Below, one piece after another: positions 1 to 9,344 of a stretch of DNA of 64,000 bases. Both the position numbers and the translations under genes were made by a program. Origin of the DNA: Halorubrum salinum (lineage in GTDB: Archaea > Halobacteriota > Halobacteria > Halobacteriales > Haloferacaceae). Each line of letters opens with the position of its first letter. Position 1 is the stretch's first letter. Under the pieces are notes generated by a model. That model saw only the letters and a program-made list of their open reading frames with translations, was not told the origin of the DNA and searched no databases. The DNA lies in contig NZ_JANHDO010000005.1 in the NCBI RefSeq assembly GCF_024494575.1, positions 147,500 through 211,499 of the forward strand. The letters run 5' to 3'.

Positions 1-624
<624 letters not shown>

Positions 625-681
625 GCGGTCGGCGCTGACGCGGGCGGACTCACGGCGGTCGGGCGCGTCCCGGCCCTTCGG

Positions 682-1635
682 TCACGCGACCAGATTTTTG
701 AGGTCGTCGCCGGCGTCGAGGCGACGGACGTTCTCCGCGAGGATCTCAGCCACACGATCGTAGTAGTGCGGGGTGTGACCCGCGTTGTGCGGCGTGATCG
801 TGACGTTGCTGAGTCCCCACAGCGGGTGGTCCTCGGGCAGCGGCTCGGGATCTGTGACGTCGAGGGCCGCCCCGCGGATCCGGCTGTTTCGGAGGTCGGA
901 GACGAGCGCGTCGGTGTCGACGATCGGCCCGCGCGCGACGTTGATCAGGACCGCATCTGATCGCATCGTGCGGAGGGCCTCGGCGTCGACGAGCCCGCGG
1001 GTCGCCTCCGTGAGGGGACACGCGAGAACGACGTACTCGGCGTCGGCTATCGCCTCGTGGAACTCGTCGAAGCCGTACACCTCGTCCGTCGGTCCCCCCT
1101 TTTCGGGGGAGTAGCGGACCCCGATCGTCTCGACGTCGAAGGCGTCGAGCCTGTCGACGACGGTGCGCCCGATCGCGCCGAGCCCGACGACGGCCGCGGT
1201 GGAGCCGTACACCTCGGTCGTCTCGTAGTTCCGCCACTCGCGCCGGGCCTGCTGGCGGTGGGCCCGCTGCCACTGCCGGGCGTGGGTCACCATCGCGCCG
1301 ACGACGTACTCTGAGATGTTCGGGCCGTGGACGCCGGAGGCGTTCGTCACGGCGACGCCGTGGTCCGCGAGGGCGTCTCGCGGGAGGTGGCCCGTCCCCG
1401 CGAACACGCAGGCGAAGAGTTCGAGGTTCTCGGCGGCCGCCAACTGTGGCTCGTCGATGTGGAGCCCGACGGCGATCCGCGCCGTTTCGAGCAGGTCGCG
1501 CTCCTCGTCCGGCGTCCGCGCCATCGCGACCGTGCTGTTCGGGAGTCGCTCGCGGACCGCCGCGGTCAGGTCGCGGGCGTCCGAACCGTGGATCGTCTGT
1601 CGCAACACGACGACGTCGGGGTCGCTCTCGCTCAT
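682..1635 (-). CDS. D-2-hydroxyacid dehydrogenase (NAD-binding)
   Basis: A 317-residue cytoplasmic oxidoreductase of the D-isomer-specific 2-hydroxyacid dehydrogenase family, which interconverts 2-oxoacids and D-2-hydroxyacids with NAD(P)H. The Rossmann motif GLGAIG is at residues 151-156. The catalytic triad of the family can be placed as Arg235 (INVARGP), Glu264 (DPEPLP) and His283 (TPHNAGH). The start MSESDPD at 1635 was chosen because the frame upstream is open for another 94 codons but has the basic, low-complexity composition of non-coding GC-rich DNA. The true substrate cannot be read from the sequence. It converges with katG, 57 bp away. Confidence 0.88.
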   Translation of the reverse strand: MSESDPDVVVLRQTIHGSDARDLTAAVRERLPNSTVAMARTPDEERDLLETARIAVGLHIDEPQLAAAENLELFACVFAGTGHLPRDALADHGVAVTNASGVHGPNISEYVVGAMVTHARQWQRAHRQQARREWRNYETTEVYGSTAAVVGLGAIGRTVVDRLDAFDVETIGVRYSPEKGGPTDEVYGFDEFHEAIADAEYVVLACPLTEATRGLVDAEALRTMRSDAVLINVARGPIVDTDALVSDLRNSRIRGAALDVTDPEPLPEDHPLWGLSNVTITPHNAGHTPHYYDRVAEILAENVRRLDAGDDLKNLVA

Positions 1636-1946
1636 GGCGATGGACTCGCCTCGGCGTACAAAAAGCGTGGCCGTTCGGCGAGGGGTGCCGGTTTCCGGTG
1701 GCGTCGCCGGTCGCCCTGAGAGCGGCACCTGCGGTCTACGGCCCTGTGCCGCCGGCTCGAACTCGGAAGGCCGCATAACGATAGCTTCAACTTCGTCGCG
1801 ACAGTCGGTCCTCACACGCCCCGCGGCGGTGGATATCGTCGATTCACGCACGGCTCGGTCCGGGCGAACCGACTGACGCTCACCGTTCGACCCGCCTTCG
1901 GAACGCCGAGGGCACACGACCGTGTGGGGGCGATAGCACGCATCGC
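1636..1946. other. Intergenic stretch upstream of the dehydrogenase
   Basis: About 310 bp between the dehydrogenase start and tRNA-Ser. Open frames exist here only because GC-rich DNA has few stops; they encode arginine-rich, non-haloarchaeal-looking peptides. I see no gene, repeat or clear operator. Confidence 0.5.
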
Positions 1947-2030
1947 GGTGGGATGGCAGAGCGGCCCATTGCGCCTGCCTTGAAAGCAGGTAGCCTCACG
2001 GCTTCCTGGGTTCAAATCCCAGTCCCACCG
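1947..2030 (+). tRNA. tRNA-Ser(UGA)
   Basis: An 84-nt class II tRNA. The acceptor strand GGTGGGA (1947-1953) pairs with TCCCACC (2023-2029), followed by the discriminator G at 2030. The anticodon stem is CCTGC/GCAGG with loop CTTGAAA, and the anticodon TGA lies at 1981-1983, decoding UCA. There is a long variable arm as expected for serine, and the T arm CTGGG-TTCAAAT-CCCAG is perfect. No CCA is encoded and no intron is seen. Its 3' end is repeated downstream at 2131-2154. Confidence 0.93.
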
Positions 2031-2130
2031 TACGAACGCGACACACTTCCTACCGTCATGAGTCACGCCGACGGATTTGAACCCTGCCAGTCGCAGCGCC
2101 CGAGCGAAGCGAGGGCGATCGTCTGGCTCC

Positions 2131-2154
2131 GGTTCAAATCCCAGTCCCACCGTA
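2131..2154 (+). repeat. Displaced copy of the tRNA-Ser 3' end (att scar)
   Basis: These 24 bp are identical to 2009-2032, which is the T-arm, acceptor strand and first flanking bases of tRNA-Ser(UGA). Nothing of the rest of the tRNA precedes them, so this is not a second gene. A displaced tRNA 3' end is what an integrase leaves at the far border of an element. Only about 100 bp now lie between the two copies, and those bases include a segment near 2074 resembling a tRNA T-arm in the other orientation (GGATTTGAACC). Confidence 0.75.
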
Positions 2155-2216
2155 GTGCACGCGGCGCATCTTCGTGATTCGAGAGAGGAACGCACGCGCT
2201 GTTTCGCGCGCCATAT

Positions 2217-2230
2217 AACCATTTATGGTT
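2217..2230. promoter_or_regulatory. Perfect inverted repeat, possible operator remnant
   Basis: AACCAT-TT-ATGGTT forms 6-bp arms with a 2-bp spacer in an AT-rich patch inside otherwise GC-rich DNA. It lies 186 bp before the superoxide dismutase gene and near the tRNA-Ser att scar. It could be a protein-binding site or a leftover from a lost element; there is no direct link to a gene. Confidence 0.3.
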
Positions 2231-2365
2231 ACCCTATCGTGCGGTGCTACTGAGACGAACGACCGCGCCGGTGGACCGACGTTCCGCCTGAACCGCGAGC
2301 GCATCCCTCGCACGCGAGCGTCTCGGGTTCAACTCACGTCCAGTGACGTGTGGTATCAGGTGCCG

Positions 2366-2378
2366 CATTATCTTTAAC
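2366..2378 (+). promoter_or_regulatory. Probable TATA element of the superoxide dismutase gene
   Basis: An AT-rich TATCTTTAA stretch lies about 40 bp upstream of the ATG at 2416. A start of transcription about 25 bp downstream of it would give a very short leader, as is common in haloarchaea. Confidence 0.4.
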
Positions 2379-2415
2379 AGGTTTCCGGCGCATGTGCATA
2401 ACAGGTGATACAACG

Positions 2416-3015
2416 ATGAGCTACGAACTCGATCCGCTGCCGTACGACTACGACGCGCTGGAGCCGCACATTTCCGAGCAGGTGCTCGAATGGCATCACG
2501 ACACCCATCATCAGGGGTACGTAAACGGGTGGAACGCCGCTGAAGAGACGCTCGAAGAGAACCGCGAGGCGGGCGACTTCTCGTCGTCTGCCGGCGCGAT
2601 CCGGAACGTCACGCACAACTCGTCGGGCCACATTCTGCACGACCTGTTCTGGCGGAACATGAGCCCCGAGGGCGGCGACGAGCCCTCGGGCGAGCTCGCG
2701 GACAGAATCGAGGAGGACTTCGGCTCGTACGAGGCGTGGAAAGGCGAGTTCGAGGCCGCGGCCTCGGGCGCGAGCGGATGGGCGCTGCTGGTATACGACA
2801 CGTTCTCGAACCAACTGCGCAACGTCGTGGTCGACAAACACGACCAGGGCGCTATCTGGGGCGGTCATCCCATCCTCGCGCTGGACGTGTGGGAACACTC
2901 CTACTACCACGACTACGGCCCCGCCCGCGGCGAGTTCGTCGACAACTTCTTCGAAGTCGTCGACTGGAACGAACCCGCCGCCCGCTACGAACAGGCCGTC
3001 CAACTCTTCGAGTAA
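2416..3015 (+). CDS. sod: Superoxide dismutase (Fe/Mn family)
   Basis: A 199-residue cytoplasmic enzyme that converts superoxide to oxygen and hydrogen peroxide. The four metal ligands of the Fe/Mn family can be placed at His27 (WHHDTHHQGYV), His75 (HDLFW), Asp157 and His161 (DVWEHSYYHDY). Length and domain order (alpha-hairpin N domain, alpha/beta C domain) are normal. The ATG at 2416 was chosen over an in-frame start at 2350 because MSYELDPLPY is the standard family N-terminus and lies just after a TATA-like element. Whether iron or manganese is used cannot be told. KatG, which removes the product, is encoded 1.8 kb upstream. Confidence 0.96.
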   Translation: MSYELDPLPYDYDALEPHISEQVLEWHHDTHHQGYVNGWNAAEETLEENREAGDFSSSAGAIRNVTHNSSGHILHDLFWRNMSPEGGDEPSGELADRIEEDFGSYEAWKGEFEAAASGASGWALLVYDTFSNQLRNVVVDKHDQGAIWGGHPILALDVWEHSYYHDYGPARGEFVDNFFEVVDWNEPAARYEQAVQLFE

Positions 3016-3027
3016 CGAGGGGTTCCG

Positions 3028-3059
3028 CGCGCGACGCGCGTCGAGTTCTGCGATTTTTT
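3028..3059 (+). terminator. Putative terminator after superoxide dismutase
   Basis: A GC inverted repeat (CGCGCG-A-CGCGCG at 3028-3040) begins 13 bp after the stop codon and is followed by a run of six T at 3054-3059. T-tracts stop archaeal RNA polymerase; the hairpin may add to this. Confidence 0.45.
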
Positions 3060-3172
3060 GCTGTGTTGTCCGAGAGTGACGCCGCTCGCGGAGCGACAGC
3101 GACACCGGACCACGAGCGTGTGAGAAACAGTCGGTGGACCGAGACCGGCCCCACGTTCGTGGGTGAGCGACG

Positions 3173-3739
<567 letters not shown>

Positions 3740-3853
3740 GTTCACGGGGACGACCGCACGCCGGAAAACCCTACCCATATCGAGCGTGGCACGCGGCCGC
3801 GACCGCTCCCGGCACGTACGTTTATGTCTATGCTGTCCGATATGTTCGCACGT

Positions 3854-4810
3854 ATGCCTCCGACTCGCCGGCAGTATCTCGCGCGTGCCGCAGGAGTCGG
3901 GAGCGGCGTGACCGCCGGTGTTTCGGCCGGGTGTCTGGGGGACACCTCGCCCGCCGGTCCCCGGTTCACTCTCCGGATCGGTTCGAAGGGGTTCGACGAG
4001 CAACGCATTCTCGGATACCTCGCGTACCACAGCCTCCGAGACCTCGAACGAGTTCGGCTCGTCGACCGAATCGGACGCGGCGACACACAGACGAACTGGG
4101 CGGCGGTGCGGGACGGCACGATCGACCTCTACTGGGAGTACACGGGAACGGTATGGGGTCGCCTCCCGCCCGTCCGCGACGAGCGGATCATGGATCCCCG
4201 AGCGGTCTACGAGCGAGCCGCAGCGGACGCTCGCGACCAGGGGGTAGCGATGGCCCCGCCCGCTGACTTCTCGAACGAGTACGTGCTCGTCACCGATGCG
4301 GCGTGGAGTCGCGACACCGGAGTCGAGACGATCGGAGACCTGCTGGCGTACGCGAGCGCGGCGGAGCGTGCAGTCCCGGTCGCGGTCAACGGAGCGTTTT
4401 ACCACCGCCGCGACGGTTGGCCGGGACTCTTCGACCACTACGACGCCGATCCGGCGGCGCGGGCCTCGCTCTCCGGCGACGCGCTCACCGTCACCTCCAT
4501 CGGTCTCACGTACGAACTCCTCGCGAGCGGCGACGCGACGGTCGCGAACGGGTTCGCGAGCGATCCGCAGCTCGACCGAGACGGAATCGTCACGCTCGAC
4601 GACGACGGAGGATACTTTCTCCCGTACAATCCGGCTCCGACTGCACACGCTCCGACCGTCGACGCGCATCCGGCGGTGTTCACGGCGCTCGAACCCGTGG
4701 TCGACGCCCTCAGCGAGCCGGCGATGCGACGGCTCAACCGACGCGTGTTCGTCGACGGCGAGCTTCCGAGCGCCGTCGCCGAGTCGTTCCTGTCGGCGGA
4801 GGTCCGGTGA
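3854..4810 (+). CDS. OpuAC-like substrate-binding lipoprotein (Tat signal)
   Basis: A 318-residue solute-binding protein of the glycine betaine/choline (OpuAC, ProX-like) family. The N-terminus has twin arginines ([11 protein letters not shown], Arg5-Arg6), a short hydrophobic run and the lipobox SAGC with Cys27, so it should be exported by Tat and lipid-anchored outside the cell. [14 protein letters not shown] and the DLYWEYTGT block are family hallmarks. Earlier in-frame ATGs at 3824, 3830 and 3842 are possible; 3854 was taken because it gives the shortest normal Tat leader and a TTTATG box sits near 3821. The stop overlaps the start of the next gene by one base. No ABC permease or ATPase gene is nearby, so it may present ligand to the membrane sensor rather than to a transporter. 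Confidence 0.8.
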   Translation: MPPTRRQYLARAAGVGSGVTAGVSAGCLGDTSPAGPRFTLRIGSKGFDEQRILGYLAYHSLRDLERVRLVDRIGRGDTQTNWAAVRDGTIDLYWEYTGTVWGRLPPVRDERIMDPRAVYERAAADARDQGVAMAPPADFSNEYVLVTDAAWSRDTGVETIGDLLAYASAAERAVPVAVNGAFYHRRDGWPGLFDHYDADPAARASLSGDALTVTSIGLTYELLASGDATVANGFASDPQLDRDGIVTLDDDGGYFLPYNPAPTAHAPTVDAHPAVFTALEPVVDALSEPAMRRLNRRVFVDGELPSAVAESFLSAEVR

Positions 4811-6630
4811 TGTGGTCTCCGCCCGGTGCCGCGCGCCTTCGGTCGTTCGTTCGGTCTTCGTATCGGCGGAAGCTCGCCGTGGCACTGCTCGCCGTGTTCC
4901 TCGTCACCGCGGTCGGTGGGGTCGGGCTGTACGTTCAGGTCGGCGGGCTGTTGAACGAGAACGTCGAGGACTCGATGACTGCCGCGGCGACGGCCGAGGC
5001 CGGCGAACTCACCGAGTGGGACACCCGGAACCGGCTCACGGCACAGATCCTCTCGGAGCATCCGGTGTACGCGAACGACGACGAGGCCATCCGATCGTAC
5101 CTCGAGGGGCAACGACGGACGCGCGACGAGATCGCCATCGAGGCCGCGTACGTCGTCGACCGTCGGAATCGATCGATCAGAACGAGCACCGATCCGTCGA
5201 TCGAGGGCGCGCCGACGACCGCGCTCCCGTGGAACGAGCGGCTCGCGTTCCGCGGGTTCGACGACGTTCGATCGACGGACCCGTACGAACGCGTCGATGG
5301 AACGACGGTAGTCAGCTACGTGACGCCGATCCGCCAGCGGCCCGAACTGCTTCTCGTCGTCGCCGTCGGGACCACGAGCGCGTTCGACAGGTTCACCTAC
5401 CCGGTCGCCGGCGGCTTCACGCGCGTCGTCGACTCGAACGGGACCATCGTGCTCGCGGACGACGCGTCGGCGACGCTGCAGCCGTACGACGACGGCGGAG
5501 AACGACCGTACGCTCTCCGTTCCGGGCTTCGCGGCGAGTCCGGGTTCATTGCCGACCCGGAACCGTCGGATTCTGCCCTGTCCGCGAGCGACGGGGACGG
5601 ATACGTCGCGGCGTACGTTCCCGTCACGGGGACCGACTGGGTACTGATCAAACACGCGCCGGAACGCGAGGCGTTCGCGATCCTTCACGAAACCCGAACG
5701 TGGATCGGGATCGTCGGCGCGTTCATGCTGACCGGCTTCGTAGGTGTCGTGTCAATACTTGGCGCGGACGTGACGGGCGCGCTCTCACGACTCACCCAGA
5801 AAGCGAGGCGGATACGAGACGGCGAGTACGACGTGACGTTCGAGACGGAGCGCGCGGACGAGTTCGGTGAGCTGAATCGGACGTTCGCGGCGATGCGAGA
5901 CGCCCAGCGGGATCGAATCGCGGAGATACGCGAGACGCGCGACCAGCTCGAGGCGTCGAACGTCGCGCTCGAAGAGCGTACGGAGATGCTGAGCGTCCTC
6001 GATCGGATCCTCCGCCACAACGTCCGTAACGACATCAACATCATCGCCGGACGCGCGGACCTGCTGTCACGGAACGCCGAAAGCGACCAGCAGGACGGCC
6101 TCGACACGATTCGAGAGACGGCGATGAAGCTGGCGGATGTCTCGGAGCAGACGCGGCGGATGCAACAGCTGTTGGCCGACGACGACGCCGACCAGCTGCC
6201 GGTCGACATCGCGAGCGCGTTGGACGACGCGCTCTCGCGGGTGCGTGTCGGCGACTCGGACACGGCGATCGCGCTCGACGTCGACGACGACGTGCCGGAG
6301 CGAGTCACCGGCGTGTCTATTTTACCAGAGACGATAGCGGACGTCGTCGCGCAGATCGCTCGAAACAACGAGGGCGTCACCGTCGAGGTTCGCGTGACCC
6401 GAGCCGATACCGACGACGCCGTGCTCGTCGCCGTCGAAGACGACGGCTGTGGGCTTCCGGAGTTCGACGTGCAGGCGGTCGAACGCGGCGAGGAGACGCC
6501 GCTCGCGCACGCCGAAAACGTCTCTCTCTGGTGTCTCAAGTGGGCCGTGGACAACGCCGACGGCGACCTCGCGCTCGACGAGAACGGCACGACCGTGCGG
6601 ATGACGCTGCCACTCCCTTCCGAACCGTAG
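4810..6630 (+). CDS. Membrane histidine-kinase-like sensor with degenerate ATP-binding boxes
   Basis: A 606-residue protein. Membrane helix 1 is at about 21-43, an extracellular sensory region (probably Cache-like) at about 44-297, helix 2 at about 298-318, HAMP at about 318-372, a coiled stretch to 397, then the H-box [10 protein letters not shown] with phospho-acceptor His403. The ATPase part keeps the G1 box (DDGCG, 544-548) but the N-box is [10 protein letters not shown] (511-520), lacking the Glu-Asn pair of the usual ENAIEHN, and the G2 box reads AENVSLW (568-574) instead of GSGLGLW. Those boxes bind ATP-Mg in active kinases, so activity is doubtful. It overlaps the upstream lipoprotein gene at ATGA, which suggests the lipoprotein and sensor work together. 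Confidence 0.85.
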   Translation: MWSPPGAARLRSFVRSSYRRKLAVALLAVFLVTAVGGVGLYVQVGGLLNENVEDSMTAAATAEAGELTEWDTRNRLTAQILSEHPVYANDDEAIRSYLEGQRRTRDEIAIEAAYVVDRRNRSIRTSTDPSIEGAPTTALPWNERLAFRGFDDVRSTDPYERVDGTTVVSYVTPIRQRPELLLVVAVGTTSAFDRFTYPVAGGFTRVVDSNGTIVLADDASATLQPYDDGGERPYALRSGLRGESGFIADPEPSDSALSASDGDGYVAAYVPVTGTDWVLIKHAPEREAFAILHETRTWIGIVGAFMLTGFVGVVSILGADVTGALSRLTQKARRIRDGEYDVTFETERADEFGELNRTFAAMRDAQRDRIAEIRETRDQLEASNVALEERTEMLSVLDRILRHNVRNDINIIAGRADLLSRNAESDQQDGLDTIRETAMKLADVSEQTRRMQQLLADDDADQLPVDIASALDDALSRVRVGDSDTAIALDVDDDVPERVTGVSILPETIADVVAQIARNNEGVTVEVRVTRADTDDAVLVAVEDDGCGLPEFDVQAVERGEETPLAHAENVSLWCLKWAVDNADGDLALDENGTTVRMTLPLPSEP

Positions 6631-6770
6631 CTTCGACCCGGAAGAGCGTTCTATCCCGGCCCGTAGAATCCCTCGGCAACTGACGCCGTGCCGGCAACGA
6701 CGACCGTCGAACCCACGCCGGCAGAGACCGTGAACCGCGGTCGTTCCGCTCGACACCTCGCTTCGCTCCC

Positions 6771-6843
6771 GGTTCAAATGGCTCTTGCAGCTCTTCGGTC
6801 CCGCTTCGTTTCGTCAGAAGAGCCGGAGGAGGGATTTGAAACC
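6771..6843. repeat. Inverted tRNA-end-like arms around the left border
   Basis: GGTTCAAAT-GGCTCTT at 6771-6786 faces AAGAGCC (6818-6824) and GATTTGAAACC (6833-6843). The arms pair almost completely, apart from eight intervening bases and one extra A. Both contain a T-loop-like core, so a tRNA 3' end appears in both orientations next to the left border of the element. Confidence 0.5.
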
Positions 6844-6850
6844 CCTCGAC
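6820..6850. repeat. Left attachment repeat (attL-like)
   Basis: The run GAGCCGGAGGAGGGATTTGAA matches 18227-18247 exactly, except that attL begins one base into a short AAG-AGCC context; the following bases match with two single-base insertions (AACCCCTCGAC against CCCTCGAC). The small decay is what is expected on the side that no longer encodes a tRNA. Confidence 0.85.
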
Positions 6851-6898
6851 GCGGGCACACGAGCGCGGCGTTCTGCCGGGGAGTACACGAGACCACCC

Positions 6899-7906
6899 AT
6901 GGAACTCAAACCTACTCCCCCGAGGGACGCACGGACACGGTACCTGAACAAGAAGCGAACCCACGTCACCGAGAAGACGATCTACAACTACGACACCGCA
7001 CTCACGCGACTTATCGAGTTCTTGGATAGCAAGGGAACCGCCGACATGCGTGACGTGAGCAGCGACACTATCGCACAGTTTGAGGAATGGCGGTTGGAGT
7101 CGGTCAAGCCGATCACCGCCCGGAACGATATGCGGACGATCCGGAACTTCATTCAGTTCTGCGAGTCCATACAGGCCGTCCCTGTCGGGCTCCACGAACT
7201 CATCCAGATCACGAAAGTCAAACAGGAGGACGAGATTTGCAACGACGTACTACTCCGCGAGGAGGCAGTTCAGATCCTCAACCAACTTGAGAAGTACCAG
7301 TACGCGAGCCTCCGCCACGTCACCATCCTACTCCTGTGGAAGTGCGGAATGCGAATCAGCGGCCTCCGTACGCTTGACGTGGACGACTTTGATGAGGGAC
7401 GGCCGGCGATCGAGATCCGACACCGGCCGGAGACAGGAACTCCTCTGAAGCGGAAACACAACAGCGAGCGGGACGTGCTGATTCGGCCCGACACCGCCGA
7501 TGTGGTTGCCGATTTCATTCAGAACCGCCGGCCTGACGTGATCGACGACCACGACCGCGAGCCGCTAATTGCTACGGACCACGGCCGGGCAAGCCGTACG
7601 ACCATCACGAAGCACGTCTACCTGTCCACGTCACCGTGTTTCTACAACGGCGGCACCTGTCCGTTCAACGAGGACCCGCAGGAGTGTCAGTCGACCAGTT
7701 GGGGCCACGCCTCGAAGTGCCCCGGTTCAGTCAGTCCGCACGCGCTTCGTCGGGGCTACGTGACGGCTGCGAGAAACGCAGGGCAGCCGAAAGACGTGAC
7801 CGGAAATAGAGTCAACATGAGCGGACCGATCTTGGACAAGCACTACGACAAGGGTACCCACGATGAGAAGGCCGAGCGACGGAAAGACTACTTGAAGGAT
7901 ATTTGA
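6899..7906 (+). CDS. int: Tyrosine recombinase / integrase
   Basis: A 335-residue site-specific recombinase of the phage-integrase family, expected to join and excise the surrounding element at the tRNA-Thr site. The N-terminal SAM-like core-binding domain (about 14-110) is followed by the catalytic domain with Arg152 (CGMRISGLRTL), the H-x-x-R box His281-Arg284 (SPHALRRGY) and the nucleophile Tyr316 (LDKHYDKG). A cysteine-rich insert with CFYNGGTC and HASKCPG just before the HxxR box is typical of haloarchaeal versions and may bind zinc. The ATG at 6899 was chosen over a start at 6785, since the latter would run through the attachment repeat. All catalytic residues are present, so it is likely active. 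Confidence 0.93.
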   Translation: MELKPTPPRDARTRYLNKKRTHVTEKTIYNYDTALTRLIEFLDSKGTADMRDVSSDTIAQFEEWRLESVKPITARNDMRTIRNFIQFCESIQAVPVGLHELIQITKVKQEDEICNDVLLREEAVQILNQLEKYQYASLRHVTILLLWKCGMRISGLRTLDVDDFDEGRPAIEIRHRPETGTPLKRKHNSERDVLIRPDTADVVADFIQNRRPDVIDDHDREPLIATDHGRASRTTITKHVYLSTSPCFYNGGTCPFNEDPQECQSTSWGHASKCPGSVSPHALRRGYVTAARNAGQPKDVTGNRVNMSGPILDKHYDKGTHDEKAERRKDYLKDI

Positions 7907-7955
7907 TCGAACTAATGACCGGCACAGACATATCAATCAAATTCAAATAGAGACT

Positions 7956-8639
7956 ATGACAATACCAAATCCCAACCAATTGAGCAACGGAGACGTACTC
8001 CGCTTAGACTACCACAGGACGGCGTTCGACACAGATGCAAGAATGGAGGTGGTGGTAGATTCAGTCAGAGAACATGGCGAGGAGACCTTGATCACCCTTC
8101 TTGATGAGTGGGGAAACACAATCGACGATGAAGTAAGCATCACCAGTTCGGGAGCTTATTATTCGGCACATCCCATCAAAGAGGGACCGATTGACTCTAT
8201 CAAAATAATTGGTGAGGTGCCACCCGACTTTGGCAAGCACTACATTCTGTTTCGACCTCCACCGTACCGGGATCACGTCCTGAGAAAGTCGAGGACCGGA
8301 AAGGTCGAGAATGTCTGTAAACATAATGTTGACATTCATGATGGGGAGAAGATTCGAGAGGATAAGATCACCCGAAGACAACGGTCCTTAATTAACATCT
8401 GTGCTGATTGTCATTCCCACTTTGAGGAGCACCTCCGTGAGAAACTACCGGAACCCATGGAACGGGGCCAAATTGAGGAAGAGGCTCCATTTCTCTGTCC
8501 TTCTTGTGGGATGCCTCCTGAAAGTGTAGAGTATGTTAGAATGTTAAGAGGGATGGTGAGCCATCATAAGGATGGAAACTGTGCGACGTGGCCGAAGCAG
8601 ATCTACCACGATTGGCGAGTAGAGGGGTACGACCGGTAG
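7956..8639 (+). CDS. Orphan protein with two zinc-type cysteine clusters
   Basis: A 227-residue protein I do not recognise. The first half is beta-rich and without cysteines (residues 1-110). The second half has CKHNVDIHDG, then CADCHSHFEEHL, then CPSCGMPPESVEYV and HHKDGNC, a set that could bind one or two zinc ions and recalls HNH or zinc-ribbon nucleic-acid proteins, though no HNH active site can be placed with confidence. Codon use is far more AT-rich than the host. It begins 49 bp after the integrase stop on the same strand and is followed by the repeat array, so it belongs to the element. A role in DNA transactions is a guess. Confidence 0.7.
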   Translation: MTIPNPNQLSNGDVLRLDYHRTAFDTDARMEVVVDSVREHGEETLITLLDEWGNTIDDEVSITSSGAYYSAHPIKEGPIDSIKIIGEVPPDFGKHYILFRPPPYRDHVLRKSRTGKVENVCKHNVDIHDGEKIREDKITRRQRSLINICADCHSHFEEHLREKLPEPMERGQIEEEAPFLCPSCGMPPESVEYVRMLRGMVSHHKDGNCATWPKQIYHDWRVEGYDR

Positions 8640-8732
8640 GACAGCCGGACTTGTTCCCACACTCATAGATCCCACACCATCTCACGGATTATGATATAGT
8701 CTGGATCACGACAGAACCGCCGCCCACTCGTA

Positions 8733-8930
8733 TTTGCCGGGCGAGCTATCTGCTATCACGTGTTACGGAATCTATAAGACAAATTGGGTTGTTAGTATAG
8801 TGAAGAGAGTTTCTGCCGGCAAGTCTGCGATCTCGTGTCACGGTATCTATAATAGGATAGAGGTAGTCTGTATAGTGAAGAGGACTTCCTGCCGAGCAGC
8901 TATATCACCTTCCTGAACGGTATCTATATA
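8733..8930. repeat. Three imperfect direct repeats, period about 75 bp (candidate origin or operator)
   Basis: Three copies start near 8733, 8811 and 8887. Each has a TTGCCGG/TCTGCCGG/CCTGCCGAG head, a C-rich CTATC-like middle and an ACGGTATCTATA tail (ACGGAATCTATA in the first). Between copies lies a shared TATAGTGAAGAG block. The stretch from 8640 to 9099 has no gene, is AT-rich and sits directly upstream of the zinc-ribbon and helicase genes. Spaced repeats beside a replication gene are typical of plasmid origins, but operator sites for that operon are an equal possibility. Confidence 0.6.
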
Positions 8931-9099
8931 TACTTACTCGTAGATTAGTGGGTGGAAAGGAGACGCTGTCAGACAGCATCCATTCTAATCTCGTAAGTTC
9001 GATATCCGGGATTGTATGAGTATGACTGAATCGTAGTTCTTGAGATGCTTATCTAAGTCTCAGTCTAATCTGTATTCCGGCGATCCTCTCCATTCGAAA

Positions 9100-9342
9100 A
9101 TGTCTAACAAAACTATAGGCGGTTATTGCGAGCGGTGTGGCGATCTGATTAATTGTATGACTGGCTACGAGATGATTGACCGGACATACCGCCCACCTCA
9201 TGGGCGAGATATTGAGCAGGAGATTCACTTCCATTTCTTTTGTCATGGATGTAGTCTCTCGTTCGGTGAATGGCTGAGTGAATCCGGTGGCGATATTAGC
9301 TACCCGGGTGCGACCGACCTGAAACTCTCTGATTTAGTCTAA
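9100..9342 (+). CDS. Small zinc-ribbon-like protein
   Basis: An 80-residue protein with CERCGD near the N-terminus and CHGCSLSF near residue 53, a two-knuckle zinc-ribbon arrangement. It otherwise has no features I recognise. The ATG at 9100 was chosen because the frame upstream runs through the untranslated AT-rich region. It ends two bases before the start of the helicase-like gene, so the two are almost surely co-transcribed and probably act together, for example as a small DNA-binding partner of the helicase. Function is inferred from context only. Confidence 0.65.
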   Translation: MSNKTIGGYCERCGDLINCMTGYEMIDRTYRPPHGRDIEQEIHFHFFCHGCSLSFGEWLSESGGDISYPGATDLKLSDLV

Positions 9343-9344
9343 AA

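Noticed and set aside
682..1917. A 411-residue version of the D-2-hydroxyacid dehydrogenase
   Set aside because: The extra 94 N-terminal residues are arginine/proline/serine-rich with no family match; MSESDPD fits the family start.
2131..2154. A second tRNA-Ser gene
   Set aside because: Only the T arm and acceptor 3' strand are present; there is no anticodon arm or 5' acceptor strand.
8733..8930. The direct repeats as a small CRISPR array
   Set aside because: The copies are too divergent, only three in number, and the unique parts between them also share a block; there are no cas genes.
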